From: Micropterus salmoides
Lineage: Eukaryota > Chordata > Actinopteri > Centrarchiformes > Centrarchidae
Length of the DNA: 64,000 bases
Reading direction: 5' to 3'
NCBI RefSeq assembly: GCF_014851395.1
Contig: NW_024044681.1
Coordinates: forward strand, 23,995,036-24,059,035
Part shown: piece by piece, positions 23,868 to 34,580 of the stretch
Layout: the number at the start of each line of letters is the position of its first letter
Position numbering within the stretch: the stretch's first letter is position 1
Translations under genes and position numbers: made by a program
The notes under the pieces: generated by a model
Seen by the model: the letters and a program-made list of their open reading frames with translations, nothing else
Told to the model about the DNA's origin: nothing
The model's database searches: none

Positions 23868-24115
23868 CAGTATCTCACAAAAGACACTTTATTTTTTTTT
23901 TACATTTTCACTCAATTTTGTTGCCAGCGTTTTAGACATTAATGGCTGTGTAATTTGTTATTTTGAGGGGACAGCAAATTTACACTGTTATACAAGCAGT
24001 ACACGCACTACTTTACAGTGTAGCAAGGTGTGATTTCTTCAGTGTTGTCACATGAAAAGATGTAATCAAATATTTCATATAAATGTGGGGGTGTACTCAC
24101 TTTTGTGAGATACTG
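23868..24115. mobile_element. Non-autonomous Tc1/mariner-like MITE with perfect 16-bp TIRs
   Basis: CAGTATCTCACAAAAG at 23868-23883 is exactly repeated in reverse complement at 24100-24115. The right side is followed by the TA expected for this superfamily; on the left it reads TT, so one target base has changed. The inside (GTTGCCAGCGTTTTAGACAT, TTATTTTGAGGGGACAGCAA, TCTTCAGTGTTGTCACATGA) matches a fish/vertebrate Tc1-like repeat I recognise. At 248 bp it has no transposase and the left end lacks most of the long repeat, so it is an internal-deletion derivative. It sits in aldoc intron 1. Confidence 0.75.
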
Positions 24116-24792
24116 TAAGTCTTGAGTAATTGTTGAATATTGGTGCACAATAGTGTTCCTGATTGATTAGCCCATCACATGTTTGGTTTTTTTAACCGTG
24201 TACATGTGAAACATGTAACGCTACCAAACCTGCTCCAGGCTGATCATATGTCAGAAGCAATTCATGGACACAATAAGGCATTGTCCTTCATGTCCTTTTT
24301 TATGCTGTCAGGCAATAGAAAAGAAATGCGGAAAAACTTCCAGGCATCATTGTTCAGGTCTATATTGCCAATTGAACCAATGTTTGTTTTAAAACATTTT
24401 CTTTACAGCTCACATATTTAGTAACTTCCCATTGTGTGATGGACTAAACATGGCCTAAGATTTAAATTTCCACATTGCCTTGCACATTATTTTGCAATAT
24501 TTTCTCAGCAGAAACCCAGCCACAAATTGACATTATTGTTAAAGCACGCAGGTGTTTCACAAAAGATAGCAGGTATTTGCTGAGCATGAGTTTTGACAGA
24601 GTGGAGCGAGGCCGTACGCACACACAGATCATGCCTATGCCCTTGTTTTGGCCTTTGTCAAGTGTAAATGCCCTGTTATTCACTAGAGAGGTCTGCATGC
24701 AGTTTATACTCCTGGTTCCTCTCAGGAGATGTACTGTACCCTGCAGGCCTTTTAATTCCACCTGCACGTAGAATTGAACTGTTAGCAGTGAG

Positions 24793-24794
<2 letters not shown>

Positions 24795-24828
<34 letters not shown>
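24795..24828. repeat. (GT)n microsatellite
   Basis: About 16 uninterrupted GT units followed by CGTG, in aldoc intron 1. Confidence 0.95.
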
Positions 24829-24831
<3 letters not shown>

Positions 24832-26099
24832 CTCTAAAGGTTGTTATCTCATAGCTTTAAGCGGAGGATTAACACAGATGATAGAAGGTATGTCAGGCAG
24901 TGTCCTAACACAGCAAACCAGCCTCAGAGGGGAATCCAATTGTCATGAGTTTGTTGGTGAGCTATGCTAAACCCTATGGTTTATGTTGCATGGGTTTCTT
25001 TTTCTATGGTAATAAAATACCATTTACGGTGTATTTAGATAGCTTATACTTAGTTTAGTCATTTACAGTCAGTGTAGCAGAACATCGTAAATATAACTGT
25101 TTCTGTCCAGCTCTCTTTCCTGTATAGCATACATAGACAGCTGTCTGGAACTCAGTCAGCTCTGTATTTGTCCCTAAAGGACTATTTTCCACAAACAGAA
25201 GTTTGTGGCTGGTCCAATAGTGTGGCTCATGCATGTATACGTGTGATGCTGAACAAAGCTATAACCAATGACCTTGTTCATTGGGGAGCCGCATGGCAAG
25301 CGGTGCAGTCGACTAGAAAGAAGTCACAGCTTGTTCTCTGGCATAATGTGCATTAGTGGGAGTGATGAGTTTTAGGGATGTGTGAAAATGGGAATTTACA
25401 AGCCCTATGTGTGCATCTTGTACTTGTCAGAAAGCTGCTGCAGCATGCCTCAGTGAGCACAGAAGGATGTTTGAAGGACACTAGGTCGGGTGAAGAAAAA
25501 CATGGAAACAAGCCTTGTTTTAATCACTGCAAATAAATAAAAGGCATGTATACGTGCAGTGCATTGAGAGATGAAATGACATTAGGGGAAAACAGGAGAA
25601 GTGTTGCTGAGGAGGGAGAAATGAGCCGTGCTGCGGCCACTCGAGCAGCTATAATGAGGTCTGGCAGCAGAGTGTATAAAGGAGGCCTGTTACATAATCT
25701 CTCTCGGTCTTCTGTGGTTCGAATGGGGCGGGGGGGAGCGGTGTTATGTAACTGCTTATTTATGGCAGAGCGAAGCAGGGAATTGGGAACAAAATAATCT
25801 GGTTCGAAGCATTTTTGTGCATATCGTCAACAGTACAGCTGCTGCTGTCTCGAATAAACCAAATATATCGGGAAGAATTTCATATATGTCATATTCAACC
25901 CCAGATGGTATGAATGTCTCAGGCTTTTTGTCGTTTTCACCCATCCTCCTGCCATCACTGAGAAGAGCTTAGCACTACAGCGAGGTAACCACATTGTAGA
26001 GACAGGACGGACAAAAATGGAGGCCAGTGCTGGTCAGTTGTTGAGATTGAAACAATGTGACGTCTCCATATCTCTGTCTCCCTCTCTCTTTCAGCCATC

Positions 26100-29000
26100 A
26101 TGACTCACCAATATCCTGCACTGACTTCTGAGCAGAAGAAGGAGCTGCAGGACATTGCTCAGAGGATAGTAGCTCCAGGAAAGGGCATCCTCGCTGCCGA
26201 TGAGTCCACCGGTATGTGTGTGTGGTTGCAAATGATAACATAATTGATGTCTTTCCTGTGAAGTTCTACATGGACTGGTACATCCTCACACTCTTTAAGA
26301 TAACTGTGCACCAAACCTTCTTCACTTTCATTCACAAATTCGTAGAGAGGGTAAGTCAGTGTTAAGCAAAGTCTGATAGATCTATGAAGCATTTAGGTTA
26401 ACATTTCCCTGCTGCAGCTCACATTCTGGCATAATTTAGTGTTTTTTCTAAATATAGTAATGTTAATGTTAAGGGTCCTGAATGTTTGACACAACAATCG
26501 CAAATCAACATATCTTTCAGATTTCAGTTTGCACAGTTTTTCACCAAAAATACCTGGATGTTTTGATTGAATGATTTTACGTTCTCATGCATTAGATAGT
26601 CCTTTAGTTCGGTCCATTTAAAAAAAGATGTCTTTACAACTGAGCTGTCATTGAGTGAATAGCCCTACTAATAGACATTGCAAGCAGTGTCAAACCCTGA
26701 CTACTTTATCCTCAACAGTTAAGTAGTTACGTACTCATGAATAAAGTCTGCCTTGATTTGAGTCGTGTGTGTGTGTGTGTGGTTACAGGTAGCATGGGGA
26801 AACGTTTGAACCCCATCGGAGTTGAGAACACAGAGGAGAACAGGCGTCGCTACCGCCAACTGCTCTTCACAGCCGACCAGCGCATCGACAGCTGTATCGG
26901 AGGAGTCATCTTCTTCCATGAAACCCTCTACCAGAGCACAGACGATGGCACTCCCTTCGCCAAGCTCATCAAAGACCGCGGCATTGTTGTTGGCATCAAG
27001 GTAACGAGTGCATATATTTAAACCTCCAGACTTGACCTCTTTAGTTGGGAAACGGTGGGTGTCACCTGGCCTTACAGTCAGTTTAAATTGGTTTGTTAAT
27101 TGAATAAGACAAAAATGCTCATCATTTCTCTTACTATTACAACCATTCTCCCACAAATTTTAACAATTACTTGGTTTCAGCTACTGGCTGTTTTTGTGCA
27201 TGGTTTGTCACACTCATCCTCAGTCTCCTAAAACGCAAGCGAACATGACTATGGTAAGCTCAGCCTTATTTGGTGGCTGTTTGCTTTAGCTCTGAATGTC
27301 TCCACTATTACAGTGTTGATATTAATCTACAGCCAAGTATTTAAATCAAAGTAGATAAAAAAACACACTTGTCATTTGTTTGGCCGTTTAAAACTAGAAA
27401 GGCTCCTGCGCCGTTTATGGAATCACAGGCTCGTTGCACACACAGACTCACCCATAACAGCCGAGCAAGTTGAGAGGACAGTGGGTGAAAGAACCTTCAG
27501 GATGCATGTTCAGGAAAGCTGTGGTTAGTTGTAAGAGTGAAATTCAATCCGCTCTAATGCAATACTATAGAAAACCAATTATGTCCCTTTTTTTAATATA
27601 AGCCAAAAAGTGGAAAGTGGAATCAAACACTTTCCGTTTCCCTCTTTACAGGTGGACAAAGGTGTTGTGCCCCTCGCTGGAACAAATGGAGAGACCACTA
27701 CTCAGGGTAGGAGGCATTAGGAACACACCTCCTCCACACAAACATTAAACCCCCCATGCTGTGTTTCTGATGGCTGGTTCTGTGTGTGCGTGTGTGCAGG
27801 TCTGGACGGGCTGTCTGAGCGCTGTGCGCAGTACAAGAAGGACGGTGCAGACTTCGCCAAGTGGCGCAGTGTGCTGAAGATCAGTGACACCACGCCGTCT
27901 GAGCTGGCCATCTATGAGAATGCTAATGTTCTGGCACGATATGCTAGCATCTGCCAGCAGGTTAGTGTTTGATTACTGAGGATGTTATTTAGTTACTGAG
28001 GATGTTGTTAAGTTAAAGTCCCACAATTGAGCATATAACAAACTCACGTAGTGTTTCTATGACATGGTGAGAGTTTGCGTTAAACTTCTTCTTTGAACGC
28101 CTCCTAGAATGGTATTGTTCCTATTGTGGAGCCCGAGATCCTTCCTGATGGAGACCATGACCTGAAGCGTACCCAGTACGTCACTGAGAAGGTGAATTTA
28201 CTAAGGGAATTTTTATGTTAAACAAACCTGTGTACTTTCTGTAAAATTTATATTTTGCTACATGTTAGTGACAGTGATCTCAGTCTTTTGACATGCACGT
28301 GTCTGTCCTGCTGCCAGGTCCTCGCTGCAGTCTACAAGGCTCTGTCAGACCACCATGTTTACCTGGAAGGGACACTGCTGAAACCCAACATGGTCACAGC
28401 TGGACACTCCTGCTCTACCAAGTACAGCAGCGAGGAAATCGCCATGGCTACCGTCACCGCCCTGCGCCGCACTGTGCCTCCTGCAGTCACAGGTCAAAGT
28501 GTTATGTTAGTTAGGATTTCATTAGTTGCATTAAGTTCAGAACCAGATCCTCCTTTTTTTTCTTTTTTTTTTTGAAAAATCCAAGTAGATATATATTCAT
28601 TATTTTATTGCTGTAAATTTTGTATTTAGCTGACTTTTTGTGGTCTGACTGGGAGGTATGTTAGCTTTGCAAGTGTACCAACTGAATGCTGCCTCTTTTT
28701 TGCTGATAATTAGTGCCAAATTACACAGTACTTTCTGGAATATCACATTTTTATTAGGACATTCTTAGGGATTTATGGACCCGTTGAAAAATCCACATCA
28801 TGTATTGCAAGAGAATTAATTTTTTTGTCCCACCCTCAGATATTAAGGAAACCAGATAATTGAAATCAGGTTAGAGCATATTGATAACGTGTGTATTTGC
28901 TTGTTTCTGGGTTTTTTTCCCCCCAGGAGTGACATTCTTGTCAGGTGGCCAGTCTGAAGAAGAGGCCAGCGTGAACCTTAATGCCATTAACAACTGTCCG

Positions 29001-29311
29001 CTCCCCAAGCCCTGGGCCCTGACTTTCTCCTACGGCCGCGCCCTGCAGGCCTCTGCCTTGAGCGCATGGAGAGGAGAGCTGAGCAACGAGAAGGCCGCCA
29101 CCGAGGAGTTCATCAAACGTGCTGAGGTCAGACAAAACATCTTTGCAGGGTAAAATGAAATTGAAACTCCCTTTGTGCAATGTTGTTAATTAGAAACAAT
29201 TTTTTGTCTCTTCTCCAGGCAAACGGTCTGGCTGCGCTTGGCAAGTACGAGTCTTCTGGAACTGTTGGCGCCGCTGGAAAATCCCTCTACGTGGCTAATC
29301 ACGCCTACTAA
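26100..29311 (+). CDS. aldoc: Fructose-bisphosphate aldolase C
   Basis: A class I aldolase of glycolysis/gluconeogenesis, splitting fructose-1,6-bisphosphate into dihydroxyacetone phosphate and glyceraldehyde-3-phosphate in the cytosol; the C isoform is the brain type. Coding exons: 26100-26211, 26789-27000, 27652-27706, 27800-27960, 28108-28191, 28318-28492, 28927-29126, 29219-29311 (363 residues). The Schiff-base lysine is in EGTLLKPNMV (K230 counting Met). Other active-site marks are AADEST near the N terminus, WRSVLKIS, VEPEILPDGDHDLKR, and the essential C-terminal tyrosine in ANHAY. Isoform C is chosen over A or B because its neighbours rskr and pigs match the human ALDOC locus. A 5' non-coding exon ends at 20393. 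A poly(A) signal AATAAA lies at 30190-30195. Copy a/b of the teleost duplicates cannot be decided. Confidence 0.93.
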
Positions 29312-30215
29312 ACATCAAAGTACCACATCCAACTGTGGTCTAAATGTAGTCTTATATCTGCTCTGCTATTCCCCCTCACTCCTCCATCACTCACAGGCCT
29401 GCACTGTCTACTGTACTTTAGCGTTGTCGGTTATTAAAATTACATTATTAGATATATATTTAAAAACTTAATGGAAAAGTACAATACTAAAAGGAACAGG
29501 CTTGTTTAATTGTTTTGAGACCATTTATGAACCATTTTAGTCATGTCTAGCTGTCTATAATGGTTATTGGGCTCAGATAAAAATTTTAACAGTAGACCAA
29601 GATAATCAGTCAATATTCAATTCCCAAGCAGGTCAGATCAGCGTGTTTCACTTCTGTCAGAACGCAGTGTCGGGCTCATCCTTAAAATACTGTATTAACG
29701 TCTGCCCCCTGACAGAGGGCACAAACGTTAACTTGATCTTGTGAGCGACTGTCCAAATGTGTGGAGTGCTCGTTGTGCTTATAGACAGCTGTAGCTCCAG
29801 CAGAGGTCAGCAGACACTCCGTAATACACCACCACTATACACCAGGATTCATCCTAATCTTTCTGTTCACGTACTTCGAATCACCACTAATCAGAGAAAA
29901 CATCTTGTGTGTCTAACCTCAGTAAAACATTAGCTTTAAATTGCATACAGTAATTAATGTATTAAGTTGTGTGAAGGTGTCAATATTATGTGATGTTTGT
30001 GTCCCCCCCTCCTGATTGCCCCAGCCCGACCCCACGGGAAGAGGAGATGGTTTCTACTGACAACTATAATGTGGACCAATATGTGGGTTAGCAGCGGGGG
30101 AGTCAGTCACTGCTGTGTTTTAGAGTCCTGTGGTGTTTGTGATGTTAATATTGTTCTTGAAGCACTCGGTGTGTCAAATAGTGGAGAAAAATAAACAAAT
30201 TACCAAAAAAGAACC
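29312..30215 (+). other. 3' UTR of aldoc
   Basis: Non-coding sequence from the TAA at 29309-29311 to AATAAA at 30190-30195. No repeat recognised. Confidence 0.6.
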
Positions 30216-30714
30216 TAGCAGAGATCTCTGTGTGACATTATTGCTGTTTTTCTTATTGTGTCTGTCTTCATTTTCCTTTTGGATACTCGTTTTATTCTGC
30301 ATACCTGACACTTGAACACTCGTGCAATAGTCTTCTTCTGTCCCACTTATATTCCTGTTCTTCCAGTGAATTTACTTCCAGTTAGCTAAATGTCACCTTT
30401 AACGCAAGACTTGCTGTGGGTACAGATTATCTAACATTGGACTAAATAACCGCAGTTTTAAAGCAGTATTATTTGTCTAGTAGCTTCGTGTATGTAAACT
30501 ATTCTGAATAAGACAGATTTCTGTCTGGTGTATGTTTTATAAAATAAGTTTCCTGAAACATAAGGGTGTAGAATTTAATAAGGACTTATCCAGAAGGTGA
30601 ACAAAAGACCATATGTGTGTTTTCATCCAGTTTCAGTTTATAAGAATTTATTTCTAAACACAAATGTGGTGTTTGCCCTTTTCTTTGCCTTATTGTTTTT
30701 ATCTTTGTGTTCTC

Positions 30715-30785
30715 TTTTTTTATTTTTAGCACTTGGGGATTTGCTTAAATATAAAGTGCGTTACAAATAAAATGTATTATTTTAA
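30715..30785 (+). repeat. L2-type LINE 3' tail fragment
   Basis: TAGCACTTGGGGATTTGCTT followed by AAATATAAAGTGCGTTACAA and ATAAAATGTATTATTTT resembles the stem-loop and AT-rich 3' end of fish L2/CR1-group LINEs. Only the tail is present, sense orientation, in the aldoc-pigs spacer. Confidence 0.45.
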
Positions 30786-31386
30786 ACAGGAAAACTGATT
30801 CCTATTAAACAGTCAGTACATGAAAGGACGAATGTTAAATTAGCTTTATTAAATGAAAATGTCAGATATGATTGTTTTAACAAGCTACCTTCTTTTTCAA
30901 TAAGTAACCACATCAAATCAATTATTTCTTAACACTATTTCCATCAATATTACTTCTTAGCTTCAATTCAAGGTAGGTTGAGTGGGGAATTATTTAGTGT
31001 TTCCCCTCAGAAACTGATGAAGTGGTAGCACCCAAATTATCCTTGTTAACAGCATGTTTTGGTCATGAATGTCTGTCATTAGATCATTCATTACCCCACA
31101 GAGGAAAAAACAAGCTCCAAATTTTCTTTTTTCTGCTAATCAGCCAAACACTAGTGTTTTTATCGTGTTTATTTGTACACACTTCAAAGAATAAAAACAG
31201 TACATGTGTTTGTATTTTTACTGATCGAAGATTCTGCTCAACATAGCATACCATTATCAATATCCACATGTTTTCCTCTGGTTAATGTCAAAATACACTG
31301 ATCAATATTAAAAGTACAAAAAACAAAACTTATGGCCCATGTGGAATTCATAATCACTCAAAGGGATACATACAGTAGAGTAGAAT

Positions 31387-31656
31387 TTAGTAGAGTAGTT
31401 TTACATCTGCATATTCACCTACAGTCATTTGTACCATGGCATACCATCCTGTGCCACTTGTACAACAACATAGTGATCTATCGGTGTCTTGTATTGCATT
31501 ATTAGCAGCATCCCACACCAATGTTCTCATCTTATACAGTACATGACTTGTGTTTTTTTGCAGACATTCCACATTATTGTGTAGTGTTTTCCTCCCTTTC
31601 AAATGTTCAGAGAATCCTTTACAGTGTTCAGCCTCTCTGGGGCTGCAACTGTCCAT
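31387..31656 (-). CDS. Small open frame of unknown status, 89 codons
   Basis: An uninterrupted minus-strand frame beginning MDSCSPREAEHCKGFSEHLK and containing a CCC triplet, downstream (on the minus strand) of the unassigned gene at 32033-32678. It lies beyond that gene's likely poly(A) signal (31725-31720). It may be untranslated sequence of a longer transcript, an unrelated small gene or chance. I see no family resemblance, signal peptide or splice context that would decide. Confidence 0.12.
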   Translation of the reverse strand: MDSCSPREAEHCKGFSEHLKGRKTLHNNVECLQKNTSHVLYKMRTLVWDAANNAIQDTDRSLCCCTSGTGWYAMVQMTVGEYADVKLLY

Positions 31657-32032
31657 GTCTTCTCAAGAATTAGATAAACTTGCAAAATCCCTTTTAAGTC
31701 CAGACATCTCTTTTGTTATTTTATTGCAGAATCTTAACAGTTGTAACGACGTAAAGGCTCTTGGTGTCTTTCCTCCAAAGTGTTTATCATTCTATAGCCC
31801 ACATCTGTAGGCCTTACCATGTGCAGGCCTCACCATCCTTGTTGTTCTTTTTATGAACATGCGTCGGCTTAAGGATTGTTTTGAATTGGCAGTTCGCCTC
31901 TTAACCCTTGTGTGATGTTTTGTTATGCTGGGCTTCATCATTTGGAAAACTGCTTGTCATCACTGGATATATGAGTCGGTCCAGTCCAGTAACTCTGAAT
32001 GCTCTTTGGGCGCAGAATCAAGAGGAAAAAGA

Positions 32033-32678
32033 CTAGGGGCCGATATTTTTTACCGCCTCTCTCAAGTCCGGAGTGTCCCGAATCATGGTAGGTTCTTCAG
32101 AACATCCTGACTCTGGAGTATCTGTGATCCAAATGAGCTGGGGGGCAGGTCCTGTCTTTTTGTTGCATTTCCTGCATTCCTCTGTTTGATCAAACACACA
32201 CAGATAACAGAAGACAACAGTTAAAATCATGAGCATTGTGTTATTTAAACTAAGTTTAAGTAGGCTGTAGATTTAGATACAGATTACTGACCACTATGCC
32301 TGCTGGGCTTTTTGGTTGGATGTTTCTTCTTTGCCTCCAACAAGCACGAGCATTCAGCTTCACATCTTTGAGGAATTTCATCAAATAAATGAATTTCCTC
32401 TGGAAAAATCAGCATGTTATTTTAAATTTGCTATGAATAGGTACTATTCTTTGCAGACAAATGCAACACAATGTGTGCATATAAAAAATCATCATGGCAA
32501 GGCCTACCTAAGAAATATGCTCTCTTTCTTGATCCTTGTTCCCGTCCTGAGGACCCAAGGCACTTCAGAACTGTTTTTGAAAATAAAAATATAAATCAGG
32601 ATTTTAAAAAAACTACTCCTATAACATTTTCAAACAACTTTTAGAATTATGTTTTTACTCACCAGCAACAATAGCCAT
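32033..32678 (-). CDS. Unassigned four-exon gene, cysteine-containing protein of 111 residues
   Basis: Minus-strand exons 32678-32663, 32570-32508, 32399-32292 and 32181-32033 join in one open frame of 336 nt. Each junction is GT-AG (donors GTGAGT, GTAGGC, GTCAGT; acceptors ending AACAG, TCCAG, AACAG) and all three introns are phase 1. The predicted protein starts MAIVAVLKCLGSS, has a middle part with RCEAECSCLLEAKKKHPTKK, then EECRKCNKKTGPAPQLIWIT, and ends EAVKNIGP before TAG. A TATATA box lies at about 32770-32776, some 92 nt upstream of the ATG, and AATAAA (minus) is at 31725-31720, about 300 nt past the stop. There is no signal peptide or membrane segment that I can see; two closely spaced cysteine pairs stand out. 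I do not recognise the family. Coherent signals favour a real gene, but there is no independent support. Confidence 0.4.
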
Positions 32679-32763
32679 TTCTACAGACTGCAGGGATTAG
32701 TTGAAGTGTCTACAGAGACGACACTCCACAAAGGGTCCTCAAGTGATGGTGGGGACAGCATAG

Positions 32764-32780
32764 TCAGGCATATATAGGGT
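32764..32780 (-). promoter_or_regulatory. TATA box of the unassigned minus-strand gene
   Basis: Minus-strand reading ACCCTATATATGCCTGA. Placed about 30 nt upstream of a plausible start near 32742 and 92 nt upstream of the ATG at 32678. Confidence 0.35.
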
Positions 32781-32789
32781 AAAAAACCC

Positions 32790-33724
32790 TCTCCTCACAC
32801 CTGTCTTACCTTTGATGTCTGTGTTGTTTGGTCTGATGGACCATTTGACAGTATTTGTAGGAAGCAACCCCCGTTTTACATCCCCAAATCTGTCTGTAGT
32901 CCCATAGCCTATCTCCATTAGTCTGTGGCAAAAAGAACCAAATGGCATTTATCACCAAATGTAGCAATTGTGGGATATACAGATGACACTTATGAAATAA
33001 TGAATAAAGAACGGGGGAATGACCATTTTAAAATAACTTAGGCCTACTTATAGATTTCCTCGCTTTTTCCCCTCTTACAGTCTAAATAACTCTTTAGAAT
33101 GACGCGAGTCGCTTTCTGATGAAAACATTCAAACAACTGATGAGCTGAGGGCATGGTGAGACCTGTTTTTAAAACTTTATTTCTGCCTAACTTAACCCTT
33201 TACCTCTTTAACCTGTTGGTGTCCTGTGTTGTGCTTGCTGACAAAGTAGGCTAAACTCTTTTTGAGTCTGTGAGTCTGATTTTGGGTCAAAACCAGTATT
33301 TCCCAGTTTCCCAACCTCTTACTGTCATTTTCACAAACAGAATAATGGTTTCACAAATTTGAAACAGTGTTTTAAAGAATATTTAGCCTCTCTGGGATAA
33401 CCAAGATAACGTAGAAACTCATTTCAGCTTTGTCCTTCTTTTCCCAGATCAACACCTCTCATTCAACACTAATCACACCCCCTTGTTAATTGCTAGCCAG
33501 ATGAAGGGGGGGTAGTCTGTTTTAAAACTTAAGGATGAAAGGGGTAGAGTTATTTTCCCTACTCAACACCTCTCATCCAACGCTAATTAATAACACCCCC
33601 TTCTTACTCACTATGTGATAATGTGGGAAATCCCTGACACAAAGTCACTCTTATGATAATCTAGTCATCAACCTCCAAAAACACAGGCCTAAGCTTTTGG
33701 TCAGGAAAACACACATTGAGAAAT

Positions 33725-33755
<31 letters not shown>

Positions 33756-34500
33756 GACAACTATTTGGCACACCACATTTTTTAGATTGCAGAGTAAAAT
33801 TGACTGGATAAACTACGCGATAATCTGTCACTTATGTTACTCATGAATGAAATCAAGTCATTTTGAAAAACCTTTCAGTCACAAGGTAGAAACTGCAATC
33901 ACTTTTTGGCAAGTAGAAAAGTTGGGTTGTATTTTATATAAAGGTAGAATTTTGACAAGTAGAAAGGACTGGATTGGTGGTAATCTGTGGAACAGAGCAT
34001 TTAAAATAATACAGAGTCATAAGGATTATTGGAAAAGAGACAATTTCTTCATTTTATAAAACCCTGCCCTCTGCCGATCATGTTAATTAGCCTATAGTCT
34101 AGTTTCCAAATATAAACAAGCCTATTACACACTGGGCCTACCAAACACATATAAAACAATACTAGTAGCCTATTGCCTGCAGTCTGTCATGTTTGATTAC
34201 TAACAGTAAACACTGATTTGGCCTCAGTTGTGATTTTTCTGTTACAGATACAGATAAAAGTAGCTGTAGACCATAGACGTATAAACTAGGGGGTGCAGCT
34301 TTAACAGACAGGCTGCGTCTCACATTGTGTTTGTGCGTTTAATATTCTCACCGGGTGGGCCGACGGTTAACTTACAGTCCCTACCTCTAAAACCAACTAA
34401 TTGCCTTCTCTGGGTAGAGACGGGCAGACCGTTGTTTCTTACAGTATTTGGTTAAATGTAATCAAAGTGCAATTTGCTATTGTTTTCACAGCCACCCAAT
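32790..34500. other. Spacer upstream of pigs
   Basis: No gene recognised. A short local repeat is visible: CAACACCTCTCATTCAACAC at about 33450 and CAACACCTCTCATCCAACGC at about 33563, each followed by a CACCCCC block. The rest is AT-rich. Confidence 0.5.
33726..33751. repeat. (AC)n microsatellite
   Basis: About 13 uninterrupted AC units in the spacer between the unassigned gene and pigs. Confidence 0.95.
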
Positions 34501-34580
34501 GTGTTTTAATCTCGGTCATGTGACGTGTGACTGGGAGTGTAGGGATGAACAAACGCACCCCGCTCCGTTCATTGACAGAA

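Noticed and set aside
26719..27156. 145-codon minus frame over aldoc exon 3
   Set aside because: Antisense shadow of conserved aldolase coding sequence plus intron.
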